A stretch of DNA of 64,000 bases from Heloderma charlesbogerti (Eukaryota; Chordata; Lepidosauria; Squamata; Helodermatidae), in contig JANEZZ010002202.1 of NCBI GenBank assembly GCA_026122225.1, positions 1,619,001-1,683,000 of the forward strand, in the 5' to 3' direction. How positions within the stretch are numbered: position 1 is the first letter of the stretch; every line of letters begins with the position of its first letter. A model generated the notes under the pieces. The model did no database searches and was not told the DNA's origin. It saw only the letters and a program-made list of their open reading frames with translations. The position numbers and the translations under genes are program-made. Shown here piece after piece: positions 37,794-49,685 of the stretch.

Positions 37794-39342
37794 AAATATA
37801 TATCACTTTTAAATGTTCAGTGGTGGTTATAAGCTTTATTCTAATCCAAGTGGCTTAGCAGGTTCAGCCCATCCCATGCCTGTCCACTGCCTGCTCACCC
37901 ACCCCCAAACGCTACCCCATCACTTTCTCCAGCTGTCCCCTTCCTTTATTGTGGCAGGGGCACAGGAGCAGTTCTGGTGGCAAAGGTAGGGAAAGGGAGT
38001 CTTTTTCCCCTGCCTCAGCCTCTCTCTCCCTCTCCCCACCACCCACTCATCTCAATGACAGGATACAGTGTACTACGGGTGTAGTTCTTTCAGGGTCTTT
38101 TGTAATCACAAGAGCCCCTGAAACAACTAGCCCTCCTATTGTACACTGCATCCTGTCACTTACAACAATGGAGGGGAGGGAAGGAGAGGTCAAGGGAGGG
38201 GGGAAATTCCATTTTCTCTCTTGTTTTGCCACTGCCACTGCACCTCTACCAAGATGAGAGAATGGAAGGGGAGAATGTTTGGGAGAGCTGGGGATGGTAG
38301 CAATGGCTTTGCAGGAGTGGGACAGCAGCAGAGAGAGGTGAGGGTGCAAGAGCCCTTCCCTTCCAAGTGTTCAGATTTTTATCTGAGCAGGGAGAGGAAG
38401 TTCAGGGGTTGGAAGTTCACCTCCCATTTTGAGGTGGGTGTTCTGACCCTCTGAAGTTCATATCTGAGCCACTCTTGTGAAAACTCCCTTGGCATCCTGA
38501 CTCAGAACTTGACATCTGAATTTTGTGCATGCTTGCACATATTAACACGTAGACTGCTGAATCTAATTCAAAACCATGGAGGTATCACATTTTCTGCACA
38601 GGCCAAGTGTACAGGAATACATTAAAGCCAACCAGCATACCAGTCACTGACACCAATACCATCTTTGCCACTCTTAAACACGTGTCTTGTGTTGAGGAAA
38701 TAAGAACATTTTGTTGATAATGTTCAAGCTGAATTGAACATTTTATTCAGTTGGATATTTGAATTGGATGTTTTATTCAGTGCCTTCTCAAACAAATGAA
38801 ATCAAGTGTTCTGATACAAAATACCAAGCTGCCTATAATAAGCAGCTGACAGCATTTCAAGGGGAAATGAAACATACCCTCACAGTCTAATTTACACATA
38901 GCCATAATTACTTATGAAAGTAAATAAGTTGGAAAGCTCTTTAATAATAATATCAAGACTTCCAGTTGGAACCGATGTTGCTCTGGCAGCTTCCCACAGG
39001 TTCTCCCGTGGGAGCTTTCTCAAACAGCTTTTTAAAAGGTTGAAAAACCTTTTCATCTCCAACCTGGAATCAAAGGGGGGGGGCAAGGTGGAATCTGGAC
39101 ATCTTGGAGAAAAGTACCCCCCTCGAGATAGTGGGGGAGCTGGATTCCAGGATTATCTCCCCAGAGCTTTATCAACGCAAAAAGCTGTGATGAGACTCCT
39201 ATTTCATAGGAGAAAACAGGGCTGACGTGATCCATTATAGTATATGCTTCAAGAAATATCAGCAACTCCTGTGGGATGATTTAAGAAATATTAACAACAT
39301 CTGAGAACATCTGAGGGCCTGTAAGATCTGTTTGAGAGAAAC

Positions 39343-40155
39343 ATGAATGCACCGAGGAGAAGAAAGGGGATGGCTTCACCGCCAATTCCCCCCGTATCTC
39401 CTGTGTCAAAAGTTTCGAAAACAAAAGATATAGGGGAATTAGTTACTCTGATAAAGACTTTATCTTCGCAATTTACGGAGCAAGCCAGAAGGTTGGATTT
39501 AATCCAAAATTCCATCACCGCCTTGCAAGGAGCCGTCAATTTAATTAATGCGTCATGGCAAAAAATGGAGACAAGAATTAACGAGCAAGAAGACCAAGTA
39601 GCAGCCAATGAAACTTCGACACAAATTTGTTTTAAAAATACCTCTGACAGAATTTCTCAACTGGAGGCCTTCACGAGAAGATCCAATGTATGTTTTATTG
39701 GGATTAAAAATCTGTCTAATGATGTAAAATTGCCTATTTTTGTGGATAAACTTTTGCATGAGATACCCCCTATCCCATCTGATTATTTACTTGATATTGA
39801 GCAGGCATTTTGTGTGCCAAATGCGAAAGGGACTGACTATACCATCATAGTCCAATTTGCAAACATCTCCACAAAGAATTATATCCTGTGTTTGGCAAGA
39901 GAGGTTGGAAGCCTTTCCTGGAAACAAGACAAAGTTATGTTATTTCCAGATTACATCAAAGAGGTGGCGAATAAAAGAAGGCAATTTATCAAAGCAAAAA
40001 ATATGGCAAAACAAATGAACTTACAATATTACTTAAAATATTCTGCTACACTTTGTATCGTGTCTGAAGGTCAGATGAAGAAGTTTATAAATCATGAAAT
40101 GGTGGAGGCATGGTTGAACGTAAAAATGTGTGAGATTCCTTTTATAACCCCATGA
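39343..40155 (+). CDS. L1-type ORF1 protein, intact, 270 aa
   Basis: An L1 ORF1p is an RNA-binding, trimeric nucleic-acid chaperone that coats its own transcript. The reading frame is uninterrupted for 270 codons. Residues 1-27 are basic and proline-rich (NAPRRRKG, SPPIPPVSP). Residues about 28-110 have heptad-like spacing and predict a coiled coil. Residues about 112-190 fit the RRM (RRSNVCFIGIKNL, then YTIIVQFANISTKNYIL). Residues about 195-262 fit the C-terminal domain (DKVMLFPDYIKEVANKRRQF, then NLQYYLKYSATL). The length is slightly short of mammalian ORF1p. The start was chosen at the first Met of the frame, after AGAGAAAC. No ORF2 follows. It could also be expressed as a domesticated protein, but nothing here shows that. 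Confidence 0.85.
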   Translation: MNAPRRRKGMASPPIPPVSPVSKVSKTKDIGELVTLIKTLSSQFTEQARRLDLIQNSITALQGAVNLINASWQKMETRINEQEDQVAANETSTQICFKNTSDRISQLEAFTRRSNVCFIGIKNLSNDVKLPIFVDKLLHEIPPIPSDYLLDIEQAFCVPNAKGTDYTIIVQFANISTKNYILCLAREVGSLSWKQDKVMLFPDYIKEVANKRRQFIKAKNMAKQMNLQYYLKYSATLCIVSEGQMKKFINHEMVEAWLNVKMCEIPFITP

Positions 40156-40359
40156 ACTGGAATCATTAAACAAGCTTTGTTTACTGTTTGTGTTTAGTCT
40201 ACATGATCCAGGCTAGGTCAGAAGATAAATGTTTATATATATATATTCGTTTATTCTCTTTCATCTTTTGTTTTTTCTTGCTTTTCTTTATATTTTGTAT
40301 TTTAAAATAGATATGGTATGCTGTATTTAAATTAATTGTTTGAGGGTACAATGTGTAAT

Positions 40360-40537
40360 GACTGAAGGCAAAAGGAGAAGGGGACGGCAGAGGATGAGAT
40401 GGCTAGATAGCATCACTGATGCAATGAATATGGACTTGAGCCCACTCCGGGAGAGAGCGGAGGACGGGAAGGCCTGGCGTGCTATGGTACATGGGGTCAC
40501 GAAGAGTTGGACACGACTGAATGACTGAACAACAACA
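40360..40537 (+). mobile_element. BovB LINE 3' end, 5'-truncated, nested
   Basis: Encodes EGKRRRGRQRMRWLDSITDA and KAWRAMVHGVTKSWTRLND, the same C-terminus as the copy at 24773-27342. It ends in AAC repeats and is flanked by a 12-bp duplication ACAATGTGTAAT (40348-40359 and 40538-40549). It is a dead fragment inside the ORF1-only element. Confidence 0.92.
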
Positions 40538-41529
40538 ACAATGTGTAATATATCTAGTATAAAATATAAAATATATTACTGACTGTTGAAGGTTTATGTT
40601 TAGTTTTATTATTATATAACACTATATTCTTTTTTTAATTAGTAGTAGTAGTAGTAGTAGTAATCTAGGCTACTGGGAATGAACTGTAGACCTGTTTCTT
40701 GGATATAAGATTGATGATATGATATTGAAATGTAAGGTTGTTTATTAAACTATAAGATTGTTAAGGTTATAGATATAGTTTGTAAAATAGAATGGCATCA
40801 GAGGCTGGAGGGTATTGGAGTTTAAATTTAATTCTTTAAGGGGGAGGGAGAGGGAGGGGGAAGGGGAAAAAATCTTCTTCCTTTTTCTTCACCTCCTTTC
40901 CTCCTCCCTTTCCTTTTTTTCCTTTTTTTTCTTTCTTTTTCCTTCTCTTTTTGTTATTATGGTGTCCTCATCAGAATATTGTATTGTTGGGAAATTCTAG
41001 TATTGATCAGGTTGTTGGTATGTTTGGTATTGTATATTTCATTTATAAAGATAAAATAAATAAAAATATATTCAAAAATAGCTCTTTAATATCTACTGAT
41101 GTAAATGTTCTCTTAAATTACTTACCTGCTTTTTGGAATCTAACACATGGTCAGCGTAAATGGATCTTTCGCACCCTTTTGGTTGCTAAAAGACCAATAA
41201 TACGATACTAGAAGGATAAAAGCTCACCGCTTATAATGCAATGGATTGAAGACTTAACAATGCTAGCAACATTTGAAAGTGGTATATAGGCATAATCTGC
41301 AAATGGGTTTACATCTGCTCTGCTTTTACTGAAGTTTAGTGTAACCCTTTCTTTCTCCCTAGAATATTGCAATATTTGAAACTGAGGATTTTAGATTATT
41401 TGTTATATTTTTTAATTTTTTTGGTGTTGTTATTTTTTTTGTCTGTTTTGTTAAAACTCACAATTTAAAAAATCATTTAAAAAACCATAGAATTTAATTT
41501 TCTACCTAATTTCCTGAATTTAAACTTAC

Positions 41530-41613
41530 TTCTTTGGAAGTTTTAGTTTCTTCACCTTTTCTTCAGCATGTTCATCAGCAATTCCAACATGACAACCTAA
41601 TGCCAGCAGTGTT
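41530..41613 (-). CDS. RYR2: RYR2 exon 9 of 12: RyR repeat P1, end
   Basis: 84-bp exon with acceptor CCTCTAG and donor AAGAA/GTAAGT. It completes the Lys codon and encodes [20 protein letters not shown] then KKLKLPK, leaving two bases of Asn. It lies about 440 bp from the L1-type element at 38947-41079, which sits in the following intron. Confidence 0.95.
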
Positions 41614-43148
41614 CTAGAGGAGACAATCATTAACTTTTAGAGACATAAAATGGTATGCTAAAAGGCAAAATTATAATTGCTTGCGGGGGGGGGAGGGTTG
41701 CAAGACTCAAAAATTCCTAGAATCTATGGGAAGACGTTTGGGTATATCCATTAGAACACTTTTTTTGGTCATATTTGTGAAAAGCATTACTTATTTTAAC
41801 ACTCAGGATTTCAAAGTTGCAGTATTTAAAACCTGAAAATATACTTTCCAACTCAAATCCAAATGGAACAACAATCACTAATGTATCAATTGTTTTGCAA
41901 CGAAGAGCATCAAAGTAAGATTTGCCCACAGAAACACTAGATTAAATAGATATGCAAAGTAAAACTTTAAGAACCCCACAATATCCTCGTAAATAAAACA
42001 TGCTTTGAAGCAGCAGCATTTCTGAAATGCAACAAATATGGATGCATCTGCAGCTCCTGCTAAAAAGGCAGAAGAACATCAGACATTATTAATATAGCAA
42101 CCAGCACAATCTCTCAGAGGAGATTATTAGAGGACATGCATAATCCCACTGATTAATACAATCCACCAAGCTGATGGGTACTTTGCTAATAATACATAAA
42201 GCAAACCTCACAGATTCATGCAACCAAACCAATTTGTTTGCAGAAACCTAAAGGTGCTTGTCATTAGACATCGGATGTATGAGGATTCCGTTTTGGGGGT
42301 GAAATCTAATGGACCTTTCTGGTTTGGCCCTGCTTGATTTCATTGTGCCTTTCCACCACCGCCCCTCCTTGCTGGCATCGACTCAATCTGTATCAAGTCA
42401 ATCCAATATGCGGATTTTGGACTTTTTAATGGCAGCGGTGATCTGCACAAATGGGATCCCTTTTTTCCCTTTGGGTCTTTAAATATGCGCAAATGGAGTC
42501 ATAATTTTTTAATTATTATTACTGGGTGTCTTTCACAAGGGTGTACTTCTGCAAGTCTGCCCGTCCACTATGTAGCCCCATTGTAAATATCCTTTCAGTT
42601 TCATCCTCTCCAAATACTACTTCATTTACCCAGCAGATCCATATTCTATATTTGTCAAATAACTGGTCACTTTCATCCTCTGCTTTGGCTTCCCAAGGGA
42701 AGGTTGTGGGGGGATTGACAGAATCTTTGACAAGTTTGGAATATGGCTCTGCTGGGTTAAATGAAGTTGTGTGTGGAGAGGATGAAACTCACAAGGATAT
42801 TTACAAGAGGGGAATATGCCTCTGCAGGCCTACATAGAGGACAGGTGAACTTGTGATCGTGTGCACTTGCACAAGATCACCAATAAAAAAAGTGGTTTTT
42901 TTTAAAGACCCCCATTAGCACAAATTTAAAGACCAGGAAAAAAGATCCAATTTGTGCAACCATCTGCACAGATCACGGGACCCCAAAAAAGCACAAAACA
43001 TTTCTGGAATCGTGGGGGGGGGGGAATCCGCTACAGTCTACTGCCATGTATCGGAACGGAAACACTGTGAAATCCCGTTGGTCTTAAACAGAACAGAATC
43101 CCCAGTGTTGCACATCACTAGATTAGACTGAGTGTGCTACCAACTTAC
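41614..43148. other. RYR2 intron, unassigned
   Basis: No gene is seen. 42280-43130 contains inverted TAGACAT/CATCACTAG-type ends and GGGGATTCCGTT-like blocks that suggest an old DNA element, but borders and family are unclear. Confidence 0.4.
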
Positions 43149-43252
43149 TTTAGTGTTTCTAATGACATTTGGAGATTATAATTTCGTTCTTGTTCTGGCA
43201 GCTTTGCAAACTCCACCAAACATGGATGCTGTCGCTTGTTGTCATCTCTAAC
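43149..43252 (-). CDS. RYR2: RYR2 exon 8 of 12: RyR repeat P1, middle
   Basis: 104-bp exon with acceptor TTGCAG and donor CTAAA/GTAAGT. It encodes [20 protein letters not shown] then [14 protein letters not shown] plus two bases of Lys. It continues RyR repeat P1 ([16 protein letters not shown]). The intron before it is only 513 bp. Confidence 0.96.
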
Positions 43253-43765
43253 CTGCAAGATAGGAAAGACTAAGCTTCAAATTGTCCTAGATGGTCAATT
43301 CTACTTTGTAAAAAAATAGTAGAATTTCCCTACAAAAATAAAGCAACACTTACGCAATATGGTAATACTCAATTCAAGAAAAGCCAACCAATCACATGCC
43401 TCAACAGCACTTTAGGCTCAGTCCCTCAACCCTGACTCTTGGCACAACTTGTGGCTTCCAATTGCTGGCTCCCCTTGGACTGCTCTCTATGGTCCAGCCC
43501 TATTAGGTGACAGCATATTAGAGCTGCTTCACATATAATCTTTTACTACATGACAACTTGATGCAAAACCTCTGCTCTGTGAAATCACAAATGCTATTTA
43601 ATTTCCAATTAATAGAAAGTGTTGCAAATTATATCACATATATATTGGTGTGGAGAAGATCCTGGCTCTTTATTCTATATTATTGATATAGAATAGATAT
43701 AGAACTCCAGTTCCTTTATTTATTTATTTTTAAGGACAGAATACAAAATTTGAAGAGGTACATAC

Positions 43766-43870
43766 AGGGCCATACTGCCATCCAAGTTCAATTTTATTCA
43801 TAACCCACAGTTCATGGATATTCTCAGCTAGCTTTTCTCTAATTCTTTCCAAGTGTGGAGGTAAGACAAT
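43766..43870 (-). CDS. RYR2: RYR2 exon 7 of 12: RyR repeat P1, start
   Basis: 105-bp exon, exactly 35 codons, with acceptor TTTTTAG and donor GCCCT/GTATGT. It encodes [20 protein letters not shown] then [15 protein letters not shown]. The LAENIHELW...GWQYG pattern opens the first RyR repeat (P1, Pfam RyR fold). No long stop-free frame covers it because it is short, so it was found by reading the intron for splice borders. Confidence 0.96.
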
Positions 43871-44004
43871 CTAAAAATAGAAGAGTGAGTCTGTTAAAAA
43901 AATTAAATGTCTCAGACAGCAATTAAGAAACGAATTAACCAACAAAATAATTCACTGGAATAAAATAAACTCCTTGCCGAAAGTCTATGTATTTTTCACT
44001 GATT

Positions 44005-44100
44005 AAGGCTGCAGTCTTATACCCACTTACCTGAGAGTAAGCCCCACTGAACTCAATGGGACTTACTTCTGAATGCACATGTATATGATTGTGCTGTAGT
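44005..44100. mobile_element. Short Harbinger-like MITE
   Basis: It has AAGGCTGCAGTCTTATAC, then CTCAATGGGACTTACTTCTG, then ATGATTGTGCTG. It is a diverged copy of 23558-23644. Confidence 0.6.
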
Positions 44101-45043
44101 AGAGCAATCCAACCCGCCACATTGAGGAGATCCACAGGCAGATGAATTGCTGTATCCAAAGCCTTGCTTGGCCCATGCATGCCAGTGGGGCAGAAGTGAG
44201 GGAGGAGTGGTGTTTTTACTTCTGTTCCCTCCCAGTCATTTTTTTTTAATGAATTCCGTTCTATTCGTTTCTATGGGAGGGAATTAATCTATGTCATCTC
44301 CAGGCTTGGCATAGATCTGCTGGTTTGGGAATATGTCTGGACATTGGGAGAGTTGTGGTTCCTGTGGATCCACAGTTTCTCCTGGCATACCCCCCCCCCA
44401 CAGCATGCCTCCTTTCCCCGAGTCTCTGACACTGGAGTTCCGACACTGGAGAAGATCTGGCTACAGAGGTTTCTGTGGTGACTGGGGAGGAGGTTTCTGT
44501 CCTTGGTGTGGGATATCCAACATATCCTATGGCTCCTGGGATGCCCACCTAGGAACTATAGGATTACACTCTGAATGTCTTAATCTAATGCAAATATCCT
44601 GCCGACTGCACAAATGAACTTTGGTCTGTCAATTAATTTAGGAAGTAAGTTTTCCTTTCAATGAAAACAAATGCCTTTAGAAAATAAAATTAAAATCCAA
44701 ATATTTCATGCTGCTTAAAATATTCCAGAATTGAGTAATGCTTTATTTAAAGAACATACAATGCCTCCTTTGGTCCTTAGATTAAGGGGGGGAATCAGAG
44801 TGGAATTGCAAGGATTTACAATATCAACCTAAAGTGACAAAATAAAAAGCTTTGGAAAGATGGATGGTTGCCCCACTAAACCCAGCACTGACGATCAGCA
44901 CAGGGATTGATAATCTGCTCTCTGACCCAAACATAACATTTTCTATTAGACACTGATAACTGAATTTTGTGATGTTCACAGTTCTCTATTTTGGATAAGG
45001 ACAGGCAGATTGGAATTTAATTAATGTGAACATTTCCTTGGGT

Positions 45044-46719
45044 AGAACCCAATGGGGCGCTTAGGTCCCCACTGATTCCCTTCCACAAGCAGTGGGTTCC
45101 ACCATTTCCGTTGCACAAATGGGACCCGCTGCTTACGCAAAGGAGATTTAGCGCTTCTTAAGGGAAGCCCCAAAACAAGCAGAAATGGAATGAGGAAGGT
45201 GGGCAGAGCTCCCTTAGGTGAGCTCTGCTAACCTGACTCTTTTCAAAAGGAGCATGACCCAGTCTCCAAGCACTGTTGGTTTACATGGTACAGTGTTAAT
45301 TAACTGATTCTAGTTGAACATCAGTTTCTGTCAGTAATATGATGCTTTACATCCAGTTTTCTCCCTCCTTTTTTTTCATTTTTCTCACTCAGGTATCTCT
45401 TCTGAACCATCTCTTCAGTTCTCCTCTCCCCCTCACACTGTCACCATTCACAGTTCCCTTTCTGTTTCTTAACATTCTATGTTCCCTTCACTTGCCAGGC
45501 ATTCTATGACCTTACAGGAATAGGCACTACATTTGGTACCTCTCCCTGAAACCTTCCATGCTTGTACACAAATCTTTCATTGCTAAAATAGCAGATAAGA
45601 GTACATCCTTCGTAATTACATATTGACTTCTATTGGTACACGTGTTCCTAAGCACTCATATAGAGCCCAGCCAGACTTACGGGTACTTTCCATGCTAGAT
45701 TTTCATTCACAGCACTCTTCCTAGAAGTCACTCAGATCAATGCAATCAAAATGAATGAAGAATTCATATACATGTCAGCTCAGGAATCAGACACCTATAT
45801 GACAAGAACTGAACTGCAGCAAATGTGACTTTCTAATAGCCGTGTGTGTAAACTCTTCCCCCACTAAAACTCAAGGGAGTGAAAGTTATAACATTTGAGA
45901 GGCTGCTCCTTTGTTTCTCTCAGAGATTCTTTTTTTGTTCTACATGGGGGCAGAATTCAATGGGGTACTTATGCCTCAGCTGATTCTCTTACGCCCCACC
46001 AATTCAAATCTGCAAATGACGCCCACCGCTTCCCGAACAAAGATTTAGTGCTTCCAGGGCAAGCAGAAATGAGTGAAAATGCTCGTTTCTAGAACAGGGC
46101 AGGTCGACAGAACTAGCATAAGGGAGCTCTGCCGACCTGTCCTAGAGCATCTCTACCCCAGCCTAAAATCCTGCATTTAAAACAGGGTTTTCTGGTTCTG
46201 TTTTAAGTGCAGGATCACAACTGACTCCCTTTACACGTGCTTCCTTTTCCCCCTCCCCTTCTCCCCGTATCTGAATCTTCCATTATCTTTCATTGATCTT
46301 GTTCCTCTTCTTGTCGCTTTTCCTCTTTTCACGGAGGAAACTGAAGTGGAACACAGTGGGGTAATTTGATAGCTCATTATCTATGATCTATTTAAAAATG
46401 GAACAAAGGGCATTTAGTGCAGGAGATGCCCTGGAGGATCACGGCAGGGACACGGCGTCACGTAAAAAGCCTGCAAACTTCCATGAAGGAGCAATCTCAA
46501 TCGCAGGATAAAAGCTCAGTGTGAAGGAGCCCTTATCAAGAAACAAGTGTTTCTGTTCATTTCAGGACTTCCTTTGGGAAGCACTAAATCTCTGTTGTGC
46601 AAGCAGTGGGTCCTGTTCACACAATGAAATTGGCAGAACCCACTGCTTGAACAACAGAATCGGTGGGGTGCAAGAAAATTGGCGATGAAAATTAAGCACC
46701 CCATTGGATTTCACCCAGA
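45044..46719. mobile_element. MITE cluster with GGGTAGAACCCAATGGGG ends
   Basis: Left end GGGTAGAACCCAATGGGGCG (45044) recurs as GGCAGAATTCAATGGGGTAC (about 45950) and inverted as GCACCCCATTGGATTTCACC (about 46700). CAGAGCTCCCTTA and AGTGGGT...CCACTGCTTG segments repeat between them. At least two copies of one non-coding DNA-transposon family are present. Borders are approximate. Confidence 0.5.
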
Positions 46720-47471
46720 TATTTTTAAACATAAAAACCACGTAACTGTTCTGCTGGAAAGAGGACACTCATGGTTTAAGGAGAAGGCAACCACTTGGAT
46801 GCATTCATACTAGCAAATCCAAAATAGGCATTACATGGATTATGTAAAGTATTGCAAGACTGCCAATTTCTGTCATTTGTTTAAAAATTTGTTATTCTTT
46901 TGTATAATTAAGTGATTATGTATTGTGTATGTGTGTGTGTGTGTTCTATGGCATTTTACATTTCAATAAAATAAAGTATAAACAAACAAACAAGGCATTT
47001 CATTACTAAGTAAAGTTATGGAACATATTTGACCATCCCACTGATAATCTCAATAACAATGCAGTATTATTTTAAGACTACATTAGGTTGACCGATAGAA
47101 CTCATCTCTGCCAGTTATTCTATGAACTGCATAACTTTATTTTGACTATATATATTTGCTTTGGTGAGGTAATTTATTGCATACCTTGCAGCTTGATTCT
47201 AATATTTACAATGACATTTGATAAAGCTTGGACTGTGAAATATTGGTTACTGTGTTAAACTAGGGTATTGCACTGGCACTGCAATGATGCTACCTCTACA
47301 GTGCAGGTAGATACATGGTGGCAAATATTTAGCATAATTATGTTTGTTACCTAAACACTTAGCAATAAAATATGACACAAAATTTGAGGCAAAATATATT
47401 TTTGAGATTCCTAATTTTAACATAATATAATATGAAATACATTACCCAAAGTGAGTGTAGATTCTATTTAC

Positions 47472-47688
47472 CTGACTGGTATCTACAGGTACTGGAGTGA
47501 AAGCTGCTTGTGACAGAGAGATATTTGGACCCAGTAGATCTCTTGTGCAGTTGCGATCCTGTTTGTATTCTCTGCTGTGTTCCACCTTCAACTTTTCTTT
47601 TGGCAGAATTGCTTCAAAAGAAGGAGCATATCCTGGAGGTGGAAGGAATTTAAATTCCCCGTGACGGCCTCCAAGCAAAAAGTGTACC
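47472..47688 (-). CDS. RYR2: RYR2 exon 6 of 12: end of SPRY1 and linker
   Basis: 217-bp exon with acceptor CTTATAG and donor AGTCAG/GTAAA. It encodes VHFLLGGRHGEFKFLPPPG, YAPSFEAILPKEKLKVEHSR, EYKQDRNCTRDLLGPNIS and LSQAAFTPVPVDTSQ. The KLKVEHSREYKQ and TRDLLGP stretch distinguishes RyR2 from RyR1 and RyR3. It ends in phase. Confidence 0.98.
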
Positions 47689-47930
47689 CTATAAGACAAC
47701 AACAATTTAAAGAATTCCATGTCTATAGATTGATTCTTAGATAAAACATTTCATTCAAAGTTACACTTTGTATATGCTGCATCTGTGTAGCATTTATTCT
47801 AGATTGCCTCTATACTAGGCTGCAGTTATCTTCTAGTACATTAGTGTTTACCTGGGGTGAATTTACCATCAGCTATCTCTTAATTTATCTTATTAGTTTT
47901 ATATGTCAAGTAATCTAAGAATAACTTTAA

Positions 47931-48021
47931 CAACAAAATCCTATGCACATTTATCATAAATAAGTCTCACTATGTTCAATAGGGCTTAGTCCTTTGTAAA
48001 TGTGTTTAGGATTGCAGCCTA
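47931..48021. mobile_element. Short Harbinger-like MITE
   Basis: AAAATCCTATGCACATTT ... TTTAGGATTGCAGCC followed by TAA. It is a diverged copy of 23558-23644. Confidence 0.55.
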
Positions 48022-48836
48022 AGTGACATGAATCCTTTGGTTTATTCAGCCTTTGTTAAAATTAGAATTGGGGAAAAAATCAGTGATACCATCACTAGAA
48101 TGGAAGCTGGTGTAGAGTAGTAGGTAAGAGTATAGTCCGTAAGAACAACCACAGAACAAATACAAATCCCTATCAACTATGAATTCCCTGGGTAGTCTTA
48201 GGCAAGCTAATATATCTTAATATAGGGATATTAATGCTGACCTACCATATAAGCTGGTATGTGCCAGATAATGTATTTGATGTGATCATTTGAACTCTTA
48301 GGAAAAGCAATGTATAATTAAATGTAATATTTCCTGCTCTGTATTTAACAGAGCACACCTCCTAAACTCACCTAGCATTACCTCAGCAATAATCCAAGAT
48401 CTTCGGGGGGGGGGGGAATCAGAAGATCTTGGATAATTTTTCCAAGCCAACACGAGGTCCAACATCAGTTCATTACACTGAATAGGGTGAGAAATAAAAA
48501 TCTGGAGGAGGAAAAACCAAGAGGAGGAAGTCCTTCCCTTGTGGAGGACCTGCACCCACCATCAGTTTTTGCTCCCACAGCTTCTACATTTTCCCCTATT
48601 CAATAAATGAAGTGAAATCTCCTTATTACAATCTGAGCTAGAAAATAATTCAGGGGCTTGTAAACCTAGCATCTTTGTAATGAGCCTCTATAGTGCTATT
48701 TTTGCCCAAGCCTGACCTGGGAGAATTTTGCTGGCATCTCTAGTATTTAAATCTTCAACAGCAAAACCTTCTACAGTGTAGTTTCCTTCATTATAAATAG
48801 GAAATTCTGTTCACTAAAGAACAAAATAGAACATAT

Positions 48837-48881
<45 letters not shown>

Positions 48882-49677
48882 AAATAAACTTTCTTTGAGC
48901 CCCAAAGAGCTATACCTACAGTGAGTTTTTCCAGACATGTTTTGATGGGACTGTTCTGTTTATTTGATAAAGGCATCAATAAAAAACAATATATTAGCAA
49001 CTAAGATTCACTTCTAAAAGACAGATTGAACAGACTGAATTGAAATGAAAAAACAGGTAACTATGGAGAAAATTACCCAGTGCCTTCAGAACTCTCTTCT
49101 GATTTCTCACCCTTAGAGCCAACCTAGACTAGATGCAAGAGATCCATGACAGAATAGCCCACAGCTACAGGCTGAATTCGATTGGAACTATGATGCTGGA
49201 AGAGTTAAGCCTTTATCCTAATCTTCCCAATATAAATCACCCTGCAAAACTGCTATTTGCCCTGCTAATATGGCTACTATATGTTTTCCCTGCCAGAACA
49301 AATATAGTAGGTTTGAGTGGGGCAACTAACCTCCAAAGTGGCATGGCCCTGGGTCTGGAGGCTCTGCCCCAAAGAGGACTCTGAGCCCAACGAGATACTG
49401 GGGACCCCACTCCATGAAGGACAGTTGGGGACCTCTGCCGCATCCCCCGGACTTAAGCAATTGTCCCTCCCATCTATCTCAGCTTCCATAAATGGCTCTC
49501 CCAAAGCTTCTCAGATCCCTCAGCCATATAGGAGCTCAAGGCTACAGAAACGAGCATGTGTCCTTTAACTCAGAACCCAGAGGGACGTGGAGCTTCTGAG
49601 AGATATGCCTACTTAAGCCATCAGTTGCTGCTAGTCCCTTGCTCCTTCCATAAGGAACTACCCCAGCCCAGCAGAAA
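48022..49677. other. RYR2 intron, unassigned
   Basis: Holds a run of about 15 G near 48403-48416 and a CCAAGATCTTC(G)n...GAAGATCTTGG inverted repeat around it (about 48390-48433). 49130-49680 is GC-richer and reads as a possible old retroelement remnant without clear motifs. No gene is seen. Confidence 0.4.
48832..48879 (+). repeat. (AT)n microsatellite
   Basis: An imperfect ACATAT block followed by about 14 uninterrupted AT units. Confidence 0.9.
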
Positions 49678-49685
49678 CTTTAGAG

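Larger units (their letters stand above)
38947..41079 (+). mobile_element. ORF1-only L1-type element (HAL1-like)
   Basis: Flanked by a perfect 12-bp target-site duplication AGCTCTTTAATA (38935-38946 and 41080-41091). It contains about 400 bp of 5' UTR, an intact ORF1 (39343-40155), a 3' UTR with a purine tract followed by a pyrimidine tract (about 40838-40945), and an AAATAAATAAAAAT tail. There is no endonuclease or reverse-transcriptase coding. A BovB fragment (40360-40537) is inserted in the 3' UTR, so the original element was about 1.9 kb. Ancestral full-length L1s carry ORF2 between ORF1 and the 3' UTR. Confidence 0.85.
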
